64,000 bases of DNA. Source: Epiperipatus broadwayi. Lineage: Eukaryota; Onychophora; Udeonychophora; Euonychophora; Peripatidae. The stretch is from contig JAQFVV010006256.1 of NCBI GenBank assembly GCA_028023455.1, positions 434,001-498,000 on the forward strand. The letters run 5' to 3'. Numbering within the stretch: position 1 is the first letter of the stretch; every line of letters begins with the position of its first letter. Below the pieces are notes generated by a model. That model had not been told where the DNA came from, made no database searches, and worked only from the letters and a program-made list of their open reading frames with translations. Shown here piece by piece: positions 1 to 12,410 of this stretch. Both the position numbers and the translations under genes were made by a program.

Positions 1-1760
1 GATGCGAGAAAATTTATAGGTATACATTCGAACCCTGTTACAAAAGAGTATGAGTGAAATACGTTAACCATTTAAAGGTGTGAATGTATACATATATATT
101 TATTGTACTGGGTTGTTGTAATGTTGCGTAGAATTAATTACTAACAGATAGATTTGTATGTGAAGATGAAGAGGAGCGGTTATGTGCGGAGTTGTATTTT
201 TATATTTTTTTTGTTTTATATATTTTTGTTGTTTATTAACATAAGTTATAGTTATTTAAATAATGTCATTAGTAGTGCATGTTTCTTAATGAAAGCAAAT
301 TAAAATATAAGGCTGGAGAGTAATAAAAGGGATTCAAGTTGTGCCATGAGCGATTTCTGTTAATGACACTTGTCAGAATTCCAAGAATTGGCCACTAAGG
401 ATTTTGGGACAATGGAAACCCGATCCTTCTAAAAGCATTCCTGGGATAATGGTCATCGGCATATGGATAGACAAAAAAAAGTGAGATGAGAGATAAAAGA
501 AAAGAACTATGTATTTTTTTTTTTTTATTTTAGAGAGTGATTCGAAAAGTGACCGTTATAGAGAAAGAAGCGCGGAAAGAAAATTTTAATAGTGATTGTA
601 TTAATTAATAAAATTTAATAAGAATGGACTCCATCGAAATGCTGGGGTAAAAGAATCATGTGGATTCGTTAAACCGGTCCAGGGTATAGCTGTTTTGTGA
701 CCTGCCTATCACCACAACCTTTGTCTATGGAGATTTTTGCCATCTATTTCAAGCAAGTGGAGTGATCACAGAGCTCCAAACAACAAGAACTTATGTGCCC
801 TCAATTTTAGACTCACCTACTTAACACCTCTAGGATGGATTATCATATGTGTAAACGTTATGTAATCTTTCATCATCTTTCAGACTGACAACTCTCGCTA
901 AGACAATCGCCATTCTAATACTGTAAGCTTACAGATCATCCGCCTTAAACACATGAACGTTCGACCTCAAAGGAGGTATATATGACTTGCTCTATATATA
1001 TTGAATGAACATATAATAATTTGGTAATAAATTAAAAAATATGCGCTTTGCCCAACTTAAAGAAAGAATTATAGAAAATAGATTAAATTATTCAATAAAT
1101 ACAACTTTGACGCATAGTTGCACTCTTTCATGAATGTGTATATTGATATTATATATGTGTATCGGAATGACTGAGTCGTATGCTTGAGTTATTACTATAT
1201 AAGTGTATTAATAAATATTAGAATTTTAAGCTATAACTTGTGTATTTATTTGAATTATGAGATTCTTATAATTTCTGGGTTATTATTTATAGAAGCTTAC
1301 TGATATTTATGACCATATATTTCTAAAAGAAATAAAATAATAAGATTTGTAGAGCAGATAGGAAAATTATAAAAGTATATAAATGATGTTTTTTTGTAAG
1401 ATAATCTTGGCTTCGTTCTCCCGATAGACATTGTCTACCAGATCTTGAGACTGAGCTAGTCTGGATAAGGCATCCAAAAAGATCCACTGGACCAATTCTG
1501 TTTTCGAGGCGTATAATTCTTATTAATTGGTAAGATTGGAGCTTGGGGTCGGATTTGTTCAATGCTCATAAATATACCTACTCGAAGCATGGGTAATAAC
1601 CTGTTCTCACTTAAATTCTTACAATAGGATCATGGATAGACTGTTAAAACATGATGAGTCTAAAAAAATTAATATTGATATGGATTATGAAGGATGATTC
1701 TAATTCTACAAACTTTTTACAGGAAATATTTTAATGTTAAAATGAGAAGTAAAAGTAAAT
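1..1760. other. AT-rich non-coding stretch
   Basis: No gene is supported. Between about 300 and 960 the composition is less AT-rich than its surroundings, which suggests an old repeat or a piece of one. I could not find a second copy in the window or a convincing reading frame. Short open frames on both strands look like chance. Confidence 0.5.
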
Positions 1761-1935
1761 GATGCTTATAAAAATCAATTAAACTTTGCAGATGATATAG
1801 TTGGTTTCTTAGTAATATATTAGATCTCATAGGAAATATTATAAGAGCTATCAGATGAAAGTTTTGAAATTCTACTAAAAATAAAAACTTTAGTAGATCA
1901 GAGATTGGATCAAACTCTGAGAGATCTTTATCCTG
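1761..1935 (+). pseudogene. Non-LTR retrotransposon reverse transcriptase fragment
   Basis: Reading from 1761 the + strand gives NQLNFADDIVGF, the box around the catalytic Asp pair of non-LTR (LINE) reverse transcriptases, which usually reads (L/I)xFADD(I/L/V). A stop follows at 1821-1823. Beyond it the same frame resumes with a helix-like run (ELSDESFEILLKIK) resembling the segment that normally lies between FADD and the conserved Lys/Asn-rich box. No other RT blocks, endonuclease or poly(A) tail could be seen. This is a short dead relic. The FADD match is seen directly; the LINE assignment rests on one motif, so a chance match is possible. Confidence 0.42.
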
Positions 1936-2488
1936 CAATGATTAGGCCATGTTGAAAATGATTATGATGATGGGCTACAAACAAAATGTTATAGTAAAGT
2001 GTGTGATTTTTCTAAAACTGATTTATAGTCAAATATTATAAATAATAGAAAATGGATAGTTAGAAAATACTGTTATAAATAAATTACTCTGTCTCATGTT
2101 TGAAAGCATATATAAATTCTTGTTTATAAAGAATATTGATCCTTTCAATAATTTTTAGCACCAAATTAGAACTTTAAACTTCTATAATTATATGTAAATG
2201 TACTAGTAACAATTTTTATACATTAAGAAAAAAATAATCTTAAGCTAGTTTCAGAAACCATTGTTGTAGATTTTATATAATATTCAAACTTTCAACTCAT
2301 TTATTATTTGAAAATGAATTTGTTAAAAATATAAATGCTTATGTGTGTGCACACACATTAGTGCTTTTAAATGGTGTAATTTGATCAAATATTAACATGA
2401 TATAATTTGATTTTTTAAAAACTTGATTACCAAGAATAAATCATATAATATAAAATAATATATCTTGATGTAATAGCAATAATTATAT
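1936..2488. other. AT-rich spacer
   Basis: No gene, RNA or recognisable repeat is visible between the RT relic and the LTR element. Confidence 0.4.
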
Positions 2489-4266
2489 TATAATGGATAA
2501 ATAGTTCCATATATAATTTTATTAGATGGTGCCTCTAGATAATAAATCTAGACTTTTTTCTTATATCAAATTGTAATTTAATATTGTTAAATATTATTAA
2601 AAAAATACCAAAGAAAGAAGTTAAGTTTACTAACAAAATCAGAATTACACAAAAATGTTGGGAAGCTATAAATTATAAACTGAAATTCTTCCAATTAATA
2701 ATAAATCTTGAAATAAAAAGACAAGTTTACCCAACATGAATTACATTTGGACACCTATTAACTTGACATATCAATATTTTATAATTCAAGTAATAATCAT
2801 TAATAAAGGAAACTAATTTATTATTAATAATTTTAAAAAAATAAAATAATAATGTCATTGTAATAGTTATCAATATTTATATTCATATATCAAAATCAAC
2901 GAGTGCATATATGATCAACAATCTAAGACATTGACAAAGCAAACCAAGCCATTCTTGATCTTAAAACCTAGTAATCTATACAGAGGGTTATAAGACTAAA
3001 CAATGGGTGGTATAAGATTAACTCTCTACTATTATATTCTTAGTATCGGCATAGAAACAGCAACTATTTTTAAAACTTCATATATAAAATATTTGAATAC
3101 TCATTCATCATTATAGCTGTATTTATAAAGATATAAACATTACCCATACTCAATAAAGTATTTGTTACAAAAACGAAATCATTATAAAAATGAAGCCATA
3201 GGAAATTTATAACTAACTAATGAATAAATATAAAACTACACATGAGATAACAATATCTCAAGTGCAAATACATACAACATTAGTTAAATCCCATATATAT
3301 AAAATAAATATTTATTATCATTTAAACAATCATCATTTAAAATTATAAATATTAAATAATATAGATTATATATTTTATAATATGTATTGAAATACGATGT
3401 CTATAAAATTAAAATAAACTATTATTTATCATATATCTGTATTATTTTTAAACATTACTTAAAATATTTTGAAAATATTAACTTGCATATAATTTTTATA
3501 ACTACACATAGTGATCAATATATTTAAGAACTGACTATATTGGCATAAAATTATTTTTATAAAAAAAACAATTTATAATAAAAATTAAAATATTTAATAA
3601 AGATTTAAACTCTTTTATCACTTTAATTTATTTTCCAGTAGAAAATTTTAATGTTCTTTAAATTGAAAGATATAGCAGCTGAACTTTCTTCATTATGGTG
3701 CTTCATTTGAAATAGTAAATAGGCCTAAATGAAGTTGTAGAAAATCATGATTTTGTGCAGCAGTTGATGGTTATAAAGTAATCCTATTTATGATAAATGA
3801 AAATATGAAGAAATAGATTATCTATTTGAGTCTTGGTTTCCAATTTATGAGGATAAAAACTTTATTTTGAAGTTTATTTTGGAAGTTTAAAATTCAATGT
3901 TTTCTTTTCAATTAAAAGTAGGATTATCCTATTCACATGATCAAACAGTTTTTTTGATAAATCATTTTTGGTTTATTGACAATGGAACAAATCTACAATG
4001 AATTTAAAAGTATATTTAAATAAATAATTATCAGTTGTTTACAATTAATATTTTTGAATTTAATAATTGATTTTTTTTTAAATTATAGTTTAATAAAATC
4101 AATTTTTATTTATAAAAAGAGTATGTAATTCCTCCAAATGATAATAATAACAATGTAATATTTTAAAGATATCAATGATATCACACTTCTAAATTAATAA
4201 AATTTCTTTCTATACATTTTTTAAATTTAAACACTAATGAAATATATTCCAAAGGAATATATTTCA
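2489..4266 (-). repeat. 3' LTR of the minus-strand LARD-like element
   Basis: This copy is homologous to 6167-7902 from the TAATGGATAAATAG edge through to the CCTAATGAAAT..AAGGAATAT edge. On the minus strand it begins TGAAATATATTCC directly after a purine tract. It is AT-rich throughout with no reading frame. It is about 40 bases longer than its partner because of scattered indels. Confidence 0.7.
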
Positions 4267-4277
4267 TTAACCCCCTT
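4267..4277 (-). other. Polypurine tract
   Basis: On the minus strand the bases read TAAGGGGGTTAA immediately upstream of the 3' LTR, the expected place and composition for the plus-strand primer of an LTR element. It sets the polarity of the 2489-7902 element. Confidence 0.5.
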
Positions 4278-4931
4278 ATACACAAAAAAAAATTATTCTG
4301 ACTTTTTTTTATATAATATAAACTTTAGTCAGAATCGAGTTAATATTTAATATCTTACTAATTTTAACTCAAATACATAACAAATAAAATATTGACCCGT
4401 AATATTTAAAAATAGATACAAACTATAGACAATTGTGTGTATTCAAAAAAAAAAAAGTATAGATTGTCCAATTTTAATAAAAAAAAATATTGATGATGAC
4501 TTTTAGAAATTGGAGTTTCCTTTATTCTCACCAAAATTCTAACATTCTAGCCATTTTAATTAATTTATTCTCCAATAAAATTAAGTTCAGGAATCAATAA
4601 TACTTATTTATATTTTTAGGTTTAAACTGAACATATTTTTTATATGAGTCAATAACTAACTATATTATGTTAGTTTATCCCTTTAAATCTAATATATTTA
4701 TTTTCTTTATCTCAAATAAATATAGCATCCTGATATCAGATAAAATCATTTTTTTATAATCCTTACCCCATTTTATATAGTAATTCTAAATAATTATCAC
4801 TGTGAAATTTTTTTCTACTTTGGAATCCAATACGATTCACTTATCTATAACTGAAACTGCCATATTCAAAACATTTCCTTTTATTACAGTTACCCTCCGC
4901 TAATGGTTCTTTCATTTCAAATTGAACTTTT

Positions 4932-5216
4932 CTATTTTTTTTCTACTTTAAAATCATTCATCATTCTATCAAATTCATCCATTTTCTGATAGTACTCATC
5001 TATTTTATGTTGTAAATTTTTATTCATTTGACTCATACTTTGATCCTTTCTCTGCTCCATTCTTTGCATATTTTCAGTTATTTGATTCGCCATTCTCTGC
5101 AACATTTGACTAAATATTTCCATATTATATTTGCCATATTTTTTCTTTTCACCTATTTTTATAGGGTTATTTTCCCTAATTACAGTCTTAGGTTTCTTAA
5201 AGATTATCTCCAGGCT
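4932..5216 (-). pseudogene. Gag-like coiled-coil protein remnant
   Basis: A minus-strand frame stays open from 5216 to a stop at 4932-4934 (about 94 residues). A basic N-terminal stretch (about residues 1-28) is followed by a Gln/Met/Glu/Lys-rich helix (MLQRMANQITENMQRMEQ, then MNKNLQHKIDEYYQKMDEF) with heptad-like spacing, a likely coiled coil. Upstream, beyond a stop at 5217-5219, the same frame continues with an acidic segment. Downstream, in another frame near 4850-4900, is KRKCFEYGSFSYR, which looks like a CCHC zinc knuckle with its second Cys and its His replaced. Order and position between two LTRs suggest a gag gene of a non-autonomous LTR element. No named family is recognisable and function is lost. 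Confidence 0.5.
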
Positions 5217-6120
5217 TTATGGTTCCCCTACTTCAACTTGTGGCTCAGGACTAACACTACTAATCTCATTTTCTCGACCACTATCTTTTTTCTCTATTAC
5301 CACCTAAATTTTGTTCCATTAATCTAAATATTTCGATATCAATCAGTTTTCTTCCAAGAATGGACACAAAACCAAATTGAATTCTCTTAATTCTATCTTC
5401 ATGAAAACCATCAACTAAAACTTTTTTTGCTACTTAATTTTAAAAATTTTGAATTGACACAAATATTTTGTAATAAAGAAAAATATATTTGGTTCTACAA
5501 CATTCAAACATATCTTTTAAATTTTTTAAAAAAAATCATTAAATTATATTAACTATCTCAAAGTTTTTATTTCATCAAATTGGGAAGCCACAAATTTAAA
5601 TAAAATAAAAGAAATCTTCAATACCTCAAAGTGCTTTACCTCTATCTAATTAAAGATAATAGATATAATTTATTAAAACAATGAGATAGTGTGGATAGTT
5701 GAAGGGTGCTTGAAAATCTGAGTTCAAATTCTCTATACTTAAAACCAATAAGTAAAATTTATCAGGCCGCAAATACTGGACAACTCAAAGGTTGTAAAAA
5801 AAAAAAAATTCTCTATTTTTTTTAAATATCTCTTGAGTAGTTTTATATTATCAAGCTTTATATATTATGTCAAATTTTTAAAAAAAATCTAATAAATAAA
5901 AGCATATTATATGGAAAAGAAACAAGATATAAAAATATGCTACTATTATCTTTCATAATATAACTTTATCAAAATCTCTAAAATTAAAATGTCAAATACT
6001 TCTCTCATCTTTCAAGGATGAGTTTATTGTTCTAAAAGTTAGGTGGAGCAAAATGATAAAAAAAATACAATTTAATTATCTTTTTTCTTTCTCTCTCAGG
6101 GTATAGGTTTATCAAAGCCT

Positions 6121-6137
6121 CATGAACTGAGTCACCA
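6121..6137 (-). other. Candidate primer binding site
   Basis: On the minus strand TGGTGACTCAGTTCATG lies about 30 bases inside the 5' LTR. It starts with TGG, as a site pairing with a tRNA 3' CCA end should. The distance from the LTR is larger than usual because a poly(T) run (minus strand) intervenes, so this is weak. Confidence 0.28.
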
Positions 6138-6166
6138 AAATGATAAAAAAAAAAAAAATTCTCCTC

Positions 6167-7902
6167 TGTAATGGATAAATAGTCCCATAGATAACTTTAT
6201 TAGAATGCTACTAGATAATAAATCTAGACTTTTTTCCCATATCAAATTGTAATTTAATATTGGTAAATATTATAAAATAATACCAAAGAAAATAATTAAG
6301 TTTACTACAAAGTCACAATTATACAAAAATGTTGGGAAGCTATAAATTATAAAATGAAATTCTTCAATTAATACATATTGAAATAAAAAAAGCCAAATTT
6401 ATCCAGCATGAGTTACATTTGACACCTTTTAAATTGACATATTAATACTTTATAATTCAAACAATAGTCAATAATAAAAGAAAATTTATTTTTAAAAAAT
6501 GAAATAATATTGTATTATATCAATATTTAAATTTATATATCAAAATCAACAAATATGCATATGATCAACAATCTAAGACATTGCCAAACAAATTAAGCCA
6601 TCCTTGATCTCAACACATAATACAGTAACCTATATACTGAGGGATATAAGACTAAGCAATAGGTGAAATGGCTGTTGTATGTAAGATTAACATTCTTTTA
6701 TAATATTCTAAGTAATGGCATAGAAACAAATTATTCTTAAAACTTCATATATAAAATATTTAAATACTCATTTATCATTATAGTTATATTTATAAAGATA
6801 TAAACATTACTTATGCTCAAAATATTTACTATAAAAAAGAAATTATAAAAATGAAGCCATAGGAAATTTATGACTGGAACTAACCAACAAATATCAAACT
6901 ACACATGAGATGACAATATCTCAATAGCAAATACACCATTAGTCAAATCTCCATATATATATAAAATAAATATTTATTACCATTTAAACAATCATTATTT
7001 AAAATTATAAATATTAAATAACACATATTTTATAATCTGTATTGAAATATGATATCTATAAAATTAAAATAAACTATCATTTATCACAGCTATTAACTTG
7101 CATATAGTTTTTATATCTACACTGATTGATATATTTAAGAACTGATGACTAATTATAAATGATTAATATTGGCATAAAATTATATAAAAAAACAATTTAT
7201 TGTAAATTAAACAAAATATTTAATAAAGATTTATAAACTGTTTTATCACTTTAACTTATTTGCCAGTAGAAAATTTTAATATTCTTCAAATTGAAAGATA
7301 TAGCAGACAAACTTTCTTCAATATGGCGCTTCATTTGAAATAATAAATAGGCCTAAACGAAGTTGCAGAAAATCATGATTTTATACAACAGTTGATGGTT
7401 ATAAAGTAACCCTGTATATGATAGATGAAAATATGAAGAAATAGATTATCCATTTGAGTCTTGGTTTCCAAATTCTTGAGGTAAAAACTATTTATTTACA
7501 AGTTTATTTTGGAAGTTTAAAATCCAATGTTTTCTTTTCAATTAAAAGTATGACGATTCTGTTTACATGATTAAACAGTTTTTTTTTGATAAGAAATCAT
7601 TCTTTATTAATCACCAATAGAACAATAAATAAATCTAAGGGAATTTAAAAGTATACTTGAATAAATAATTATCAATTCTTTATAATTAATATTTTTAAAT
7701 TCAATGATTGAATTTCTTTTTAAATTATAGTTTAATAAAATCAATTTTTATTTATAAAAAGAATATATAATGCTTTAATTAATAATAATAATGTAATATT
7801 TTAAATATATCAATGACATTACACTTCTAAATTAATAAAATTTCTTTCTGTATCATTTTTTAATTTAAACCCTAATGAAATACATTCCTAAGGAATATAC
7901 CA
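6167..7902 (-). repeat. 5' LTR of the minus-strand LARD-like element
   Basis: This copy is homologous to 2489-4266. The + strand edges are TGTAATGG at 6167 and ATACCA at 7902, giving the TG..CA ends of an LTR on either strand. Confidence 0.68.
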
Positions 7903-8344
7903 ATTTAATATATACAATGCTAATACAGAAAAGTTCCTTTTGGTAAATATTGTTTTTTGCCCTTTTCAGTATGTTGGAACTATGGTATTTTACAATTTCA
8001 ATCTGTATTGCATACTTAGCGACATGTGTTATTTATATAAAATTAACTGGAACCTATTATAACAATAGTACAATATGTGCAAGGAAGAAAAATAAATCTG
8101 TATAAATGTACATAACTTTATCTTTCTTATTGCATTGCCAAATTCATATAATAATATCTATGTTCTTCATTACTTTTTACAGTGCTTTTTTGATAGCAGT
8201 TAAGATTTGGAAATATAATAGAAGTTCTTAAGAAGATTGCTGGGGCAATTGAAACCGTCATAGTAGGTTGTAAAAAAGCATTGTAAACAGTAATAAAAAC
8301 ATAGATGATATTAATATTATATAATTTTCCATTCATTTGTCATT
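7903..8344. other. AT-rich spacer
   Basis: No gene or repeat is recognised. A 69-codon minus-strand frame at 8127-8336 has no similarity I can name and looks like chance. Confidence 0.4.
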
Positions 8345-8770
8345 ACAACAGTGACAAATTCTCCATACAGTAATGCCAGCCAATGCAAGCCATAATAATC
8401 AATGAACGTAAGGTTTGTGCATAAAATCCCTATCTAATGCCTATTCATCCAATATACTAGTTTCTAACTTGTGGCTTTAATCAATGAATAGCCATGGATC
8501 TGAGAAAACTGCACCTAGATTTTAGAATCTAATGCAACCATGTAGCAACCACCTTTTATTCTTTTAGTTAGCTATAAATCTATGAGTCCAAAATGAAAAC
8601 AGATGATGTTTTTAGTTTAATCTCATTCCCATGTATGGTCATATAGATCTGAACCTAGTTCACTATCTGTACATTTTGGTGTCTTTGTTTTTTTTAATAG
8701 CCATAATCACCATCATCCCATGGGCAGAAATGTTATATAGTGATCATGTGATATTTATTAGCCAAATATT
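8345..8770 (+). repeat. Single arm of the fold-back repeat family at 34.7 kb
   Basis: This block matches the left arm of the 34717-35590 palindrome over nearly its full length. Shared landmarks in the same order are a CATACAGTA start, CATCCAA, CTAGTTTCTA(A/G)CTTGTGG, AGCAGCCACCTTTTA or its variant, CATATAGATCTGA, ACATTTTGGTG and GATCATGTGATAT. Here only one arm is present. No coding frame is supported. Confidence 0.7.
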
Positions 8771-9621
8771 AAATTAATTGATGTTTTATATATATTCCTG
8801 CAATTATGTTTGTTGTAATTAATGAAATTGGTTTCTTTTTCTTTTTTCTATTAGGTTCTTTAATTTTATATAAAAGAGATACATGTCACTATGTATGCCA
8901 TGTAGATTGAAATTGCAAAATAGTTACAATGTATTGAAAAGGGCAAAAATCAATATTTGCCAAAAAGAGCTTTTCTGTGTTCTTATTATATTGTGACACG
9001 ACAACTTTCTTTCTTCCCCTACTAACTGAATTTTAGTTATTAGAATCGTCGTCGAGGGCGCCACCAAGGATTTCTCTCTTGGAACCTGGTCACGTAACTT
9101 TACATAAACCTGGTCTTTATTTATTTTCGAACGACGATTCACTGATTATAAACTTTGATTATAATCTCACAGGGGTTTTCCTTTAAGAACACTAACTAAT
9201 TATTATAAATAATTCAAGAATTCGAGAATACGTTGGACAAAAAAACTTTTAATTTCTTTTACTACTATTTATTATTAATAACCTTATAATTCTATCCGAT
9301 CCAGAAAGAACTGACTTACAATTTCTGATTTTCCCTCTGTTTACTTTCTAATTATGCTTCCCAAATATTTACCATAGATTTACTCGCGCCTACACTAATA
9401 CTGCGAATTCTAGCAGACGTGTATATAAGACGACTTATAGTATTTTTAATCTTTCCTGAAGTTTATTTTTAAACTCCACTTTCTTTGGTAAATAAATAAA
9501 TTGCAAAAATCTTACAATGAACGTATAAGTGTCTTTCGTTTTCTTATACTTTCAATTCTTTCCTTATTTTCTACTAACAAACGAGTAACGCCCCAAGGTT
9601 CTCTGTTACTTGGCGACGCAC

Positions 9622-9628
9622 TTTTATA
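9622..9628 (-). promoter_or_regulatory. TATA box of a presumed LTR
   Basis: On the minus strand GGGTATAAAAGTGCG is a strong TATA-box match in a locally GC-richer context. It lies between a polypurine tract and an AATAAA, as a U3 promoter should. It may be inactive. Confidence 0.4.
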
Positions 9629-9869
9629 CCCCCACCCTGTTGTTACTCTCTAGATCGAATAGATATTAAATAATTTAAAATACAGTTATTCCAATATTTC
9701 ATAAAAAATATTGAACGCAAATTAACATTAATAGATTACAATATTAAACAAATTTATTTCCCCCCTCTATTGTTGAAACATTCGTAATAAACATAATAAA
9801 TGAAAATTAAATTAAAGATAAAGTTCTATTACGCTTTACTTAGAGTTCTCATTAATTAAAAGTTTATAA

Positions 9870-10040
9870 TTACCCTGATCGATCAGAGCGGAGTGGCCTG
9901 ATTTTCATAGGTTTTACATTCCATTGGTCGTGCCTTTGTCCTTGTACATGCGAATTCCATGAGTGTTCCTTTGGTTGTCCGGCTAGCAATATCCGTTTCT
10001 TCCATTCCATAACTCTCTCGATAGCTTCATTCAGATGGAG
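9870..10040 (-). pseudogene. C-terminal fragment of a retroelement polyprotein (family unknown)
   Basis: A minus-strand frame of about 56 codons ends in TAA at 9870-9872. It contains LNEAIERVMEWKKRILL, a predicted amphipathic helix, and a basic tail ending KIRPLRSDRSG. An in-frame stop precedes it at about 10040, and the adjacent frame is open just upstream, suggesting a frameshift. A basic Arg/Ser tail just before a polypurine tract is common at the end of LTR-element polyproteins. I cannot place it in Gypsy, BEL or Copia from sequence alone. Confidence 0.35.
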
Positions 10041-10070
10041 TGGCGGTCAATTCCCCAAAGGGGAAGGTTG

Positions 10071-12405
10071 TGATAACTTTAGCCGCTATACATTTGACAA
10101 AAGTCCGCAAAATTAAATTTCAATAATAATAATTTTTTTTATTGTTCGAAACACAGCTGCTTTCTTTATTGTCCTTGCTGGTCTCTAAAGTCAAGTCAAC
10201 TGATCTCTCTAAAAGCGATCTTATCTCCACTCTTTCTTATCTTTTTTTTTTAATTAGCGTAATAGCAATTACTAACCACATATTTTTACTTTGTGAAAGT
10301 TTCAACAATAGAGTATAATTACTACCAAGAATCTAATTTTGTTTTCTTTTCCCCACCCTTTTATCTCTCGAATTTTTCTCCCTTTTAATTAAACACTTTT
10401 AACATTTTTTTTTTTTTTTTTTTAATAAATTATATTCAATTTTATTTGTTTATTTCAAAATAAAAGTTCAAAATTTTTACCCTTTTCCATTAAATCAAAA
10501 CCATTTGTTAATTAATTTTTTTTTCATTTTACAAACTATTTAACTTCAAAAATATTTATGACAAATTATAAATATGTGAGCTTATATATATATGAGCTGA
10601 CTTAAAATATCAGCTCAATATATATACAATTATAGCTGTTGTATAAAGATATATCATATGATTTATTTAAATATATGAAAAAGTAGCATAATTGATAAAA
10701 CTTTTCTCCATTATTGATGATTATCAAGAATCTGTAGGTACACTTTATTTTTCTCATTTTCGGATATTTATAACTAGTCTTTTTTTAATACATCTAATCA
10801 GCTTTTTTATTTTTTTTCTCTTAGGACCGTAGAATCTTTTAACATGTCTTTCATAATTCCTCTACTCAGTTCAGTTTATATTCTGCTTCATAATTGTTTC
10901 AGTAAATAATTTTATTTTTTTCATTTTTACTCTTAACATCTTAATATTATTCACCCTATCCTTCCAACTTACTTTTCTTTCTTCTCTGAAGTTGTAAGTC
11001 AAAACATTTCCATTTGTTTTCCTTTACTTCTTTAATGTTAAATTTAACTTAAAACGTAGTGAAATGTTACAAAAAATTAATACATACAAAAAGTAAACTT
11101 ATAACCAATATTATCAGTATAAAATTATTTTTTGAATATACATTACTTTTCAGTTTGAATTTAAATAAATTTGTATCTTACATATATTTATTTATGGAGA
11201 AATATATTTATAAGATTAGAGTCATTATCTTAAAAAGGTCTTATCTTGGTACATACATCTACAAACGTGTATGTGTTATTAAACATGAGTGGTATATAGG
11301 AGTTTAAATAAGTTCTTTTTTTATCCAGAAATTAACAGAACTTTTTAGATGAGAGGTGGATATACCTTTCTGAAACTGACCATATAGATTTTGTGAAGTT
11401 TCTGATGGATCACATATAAAAAATGTTTTTACTTTACATAATAAAGTATTGCGATCATGGATAAAATTGATTTTCTATTTTTAATGAATTTTCACAAAAT
11501 AAAGTTTTTAAAATATGGGTAATTTTAGCATGATGTCCAGTATCATATGAATATGTTTGTATAAATAAATTAGAGATGTTCACATACTGCCTAATATATA
11601 TTGCTTGTTTATGTACACATTTTTGTGTAAAAATAGAAATTAAATGTGAGCATGAGTCTTGGCCCACATATCATCCATGAGCATAATTTGATATCTTTGA
11701 TTTTTATTATAAATTGATACTACTGAAAACTCAGAACTTTATATTAACTCTTCATGTAGTATATGATACATATATTATATATCTATAAATAGATCACTAC
11801 TTTTATACTAAATAATAGCTTATTATAATATTCCATGCAGTAAAAATATTTGATAATCACTTTATTTTGTGCGTGTATATATATATGCAAAAGATCTTAT
11901 TAAAGATTTAAAATTGAAATGTTATAATAAATTATATTAAAGTGGTGAGCTGTATTAAACAACCACTTATTGTTATTGTATGGTCATAGTACCCTATTGG
12001 TACATTATCTGTTTTCTGGCAGAGAATTTAATTATATATTGTGAATATAAATGTCTGTCTTAAATAAATCTTAAACTTATACTTTATTCAGCTTAAACTA
12101 AATACTTTTTAAATATTTTGTTAGTGTTTTTTAAGTATGACTAATTAATGTATTAGTAGAAAAATATATTGTGATGGATGCCTCCAATATCCCTCCAGTA
12201 CACACCATGAAGCCCAAACCCAATTTAAGCCCCATGATATTAAGGTTACTTATTAAGTAATAAATTTAGTTAATAATAGGGCTTATAAACCACCAAATCA
12301 GTTATCACAACCTAAGTCTTAAAGCCAAATATAAATAAATTTTAAACCAAATCGATCAAATGAATGTGACAACTAATCATCACCACAATTGATATTAAAT
12401 GTATT
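10071..12405. other. Low-complexity AT-rich stretch
   Basis: No gene is supported. From about 10700 to 11050 the + strand is strongly pyrimidine-rich and relatively poor in A. That resembles the + strand over the gag-like region of the 2489-7902 element and may be a decayed minus-strand purine-rich coding region. The small open frames at 11059-11307 and 11455-11667 look like chance. Confidence 0.4.
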
Positions 12406-12410
12406 GTGAT
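12406..12410. repeat. Target-site duplication of Gypsy-1 (GTGAT), left copy
   Basis: GTGAT directly precedes the 5' LTR and recurs at 17553-17557 after the 3' LTR. A 5-bp duplication is usual for Gypsy integrases. Confidence 0.8.

Larger units (their letters stand above)
2489..7902 (-). mobile_element. Non-autonomous LTR retrotransposon with very long LTRs (LARD-like)
   Basis: Two direct repeats, 2489-4266 and 6167-7902, align over their whole length at roughly 85-90 percent with small indels. They flank a 1.9-kb interior. Reading on the minus strand, each repeat starts TG and ends CA, or TA where mutated in the left copy (+ strand TGTAATGG at 6167 against TATAATGG at 2489). A G-rich tract lies just before the left copy and a tRNA-primer-like TGGTGACTC lies about 30 bases after the right copy. 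The interior carries a gag-like coiled-coil frame and a degraded zinc knuckle, both on the minus strand, and no protease, RT or integrase. This fits a large retrotransposon derivative moved by another element's proteins. Clear target-site duplications were not found (TATAT on the left, ATTTA on the right). An alternative is a segmental direct duplication, but the ends argue for LTRs. Confidence 0.7.
9040..10070 (-). mobile_element. 3' end of a minus-strand retroelement with LTR-like promoter
   Basis: This kilobase is clearly less AT-rich than the DNA on either side. Read on the minus strand it has, in order, a C-terminal coding fragment ending at 9870, a purine tract (AGAGGGGGGAAAT, near 9765), a TATAAAA box (9622-9628), an AATAAA (9116-9121) and TTGGTGGCGCC near 9055-9067, which resembles a primer binding site after an LTR end. 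The order coding end, PPT, promoter, poly(A) signal is that of a retroelement 3' end plus LTR. The LTR limits cannot be set because no second copy exists in the window. Confidence 0.42.

Noticed and set aside
1380-1545. Minus-strand text FLDALSRLAQSQDL resembling the DALSR linker of Gypsy pol
   Set aside because: No RNase H or integrase block lies nearby in any frame; a five-residue match is not enough.
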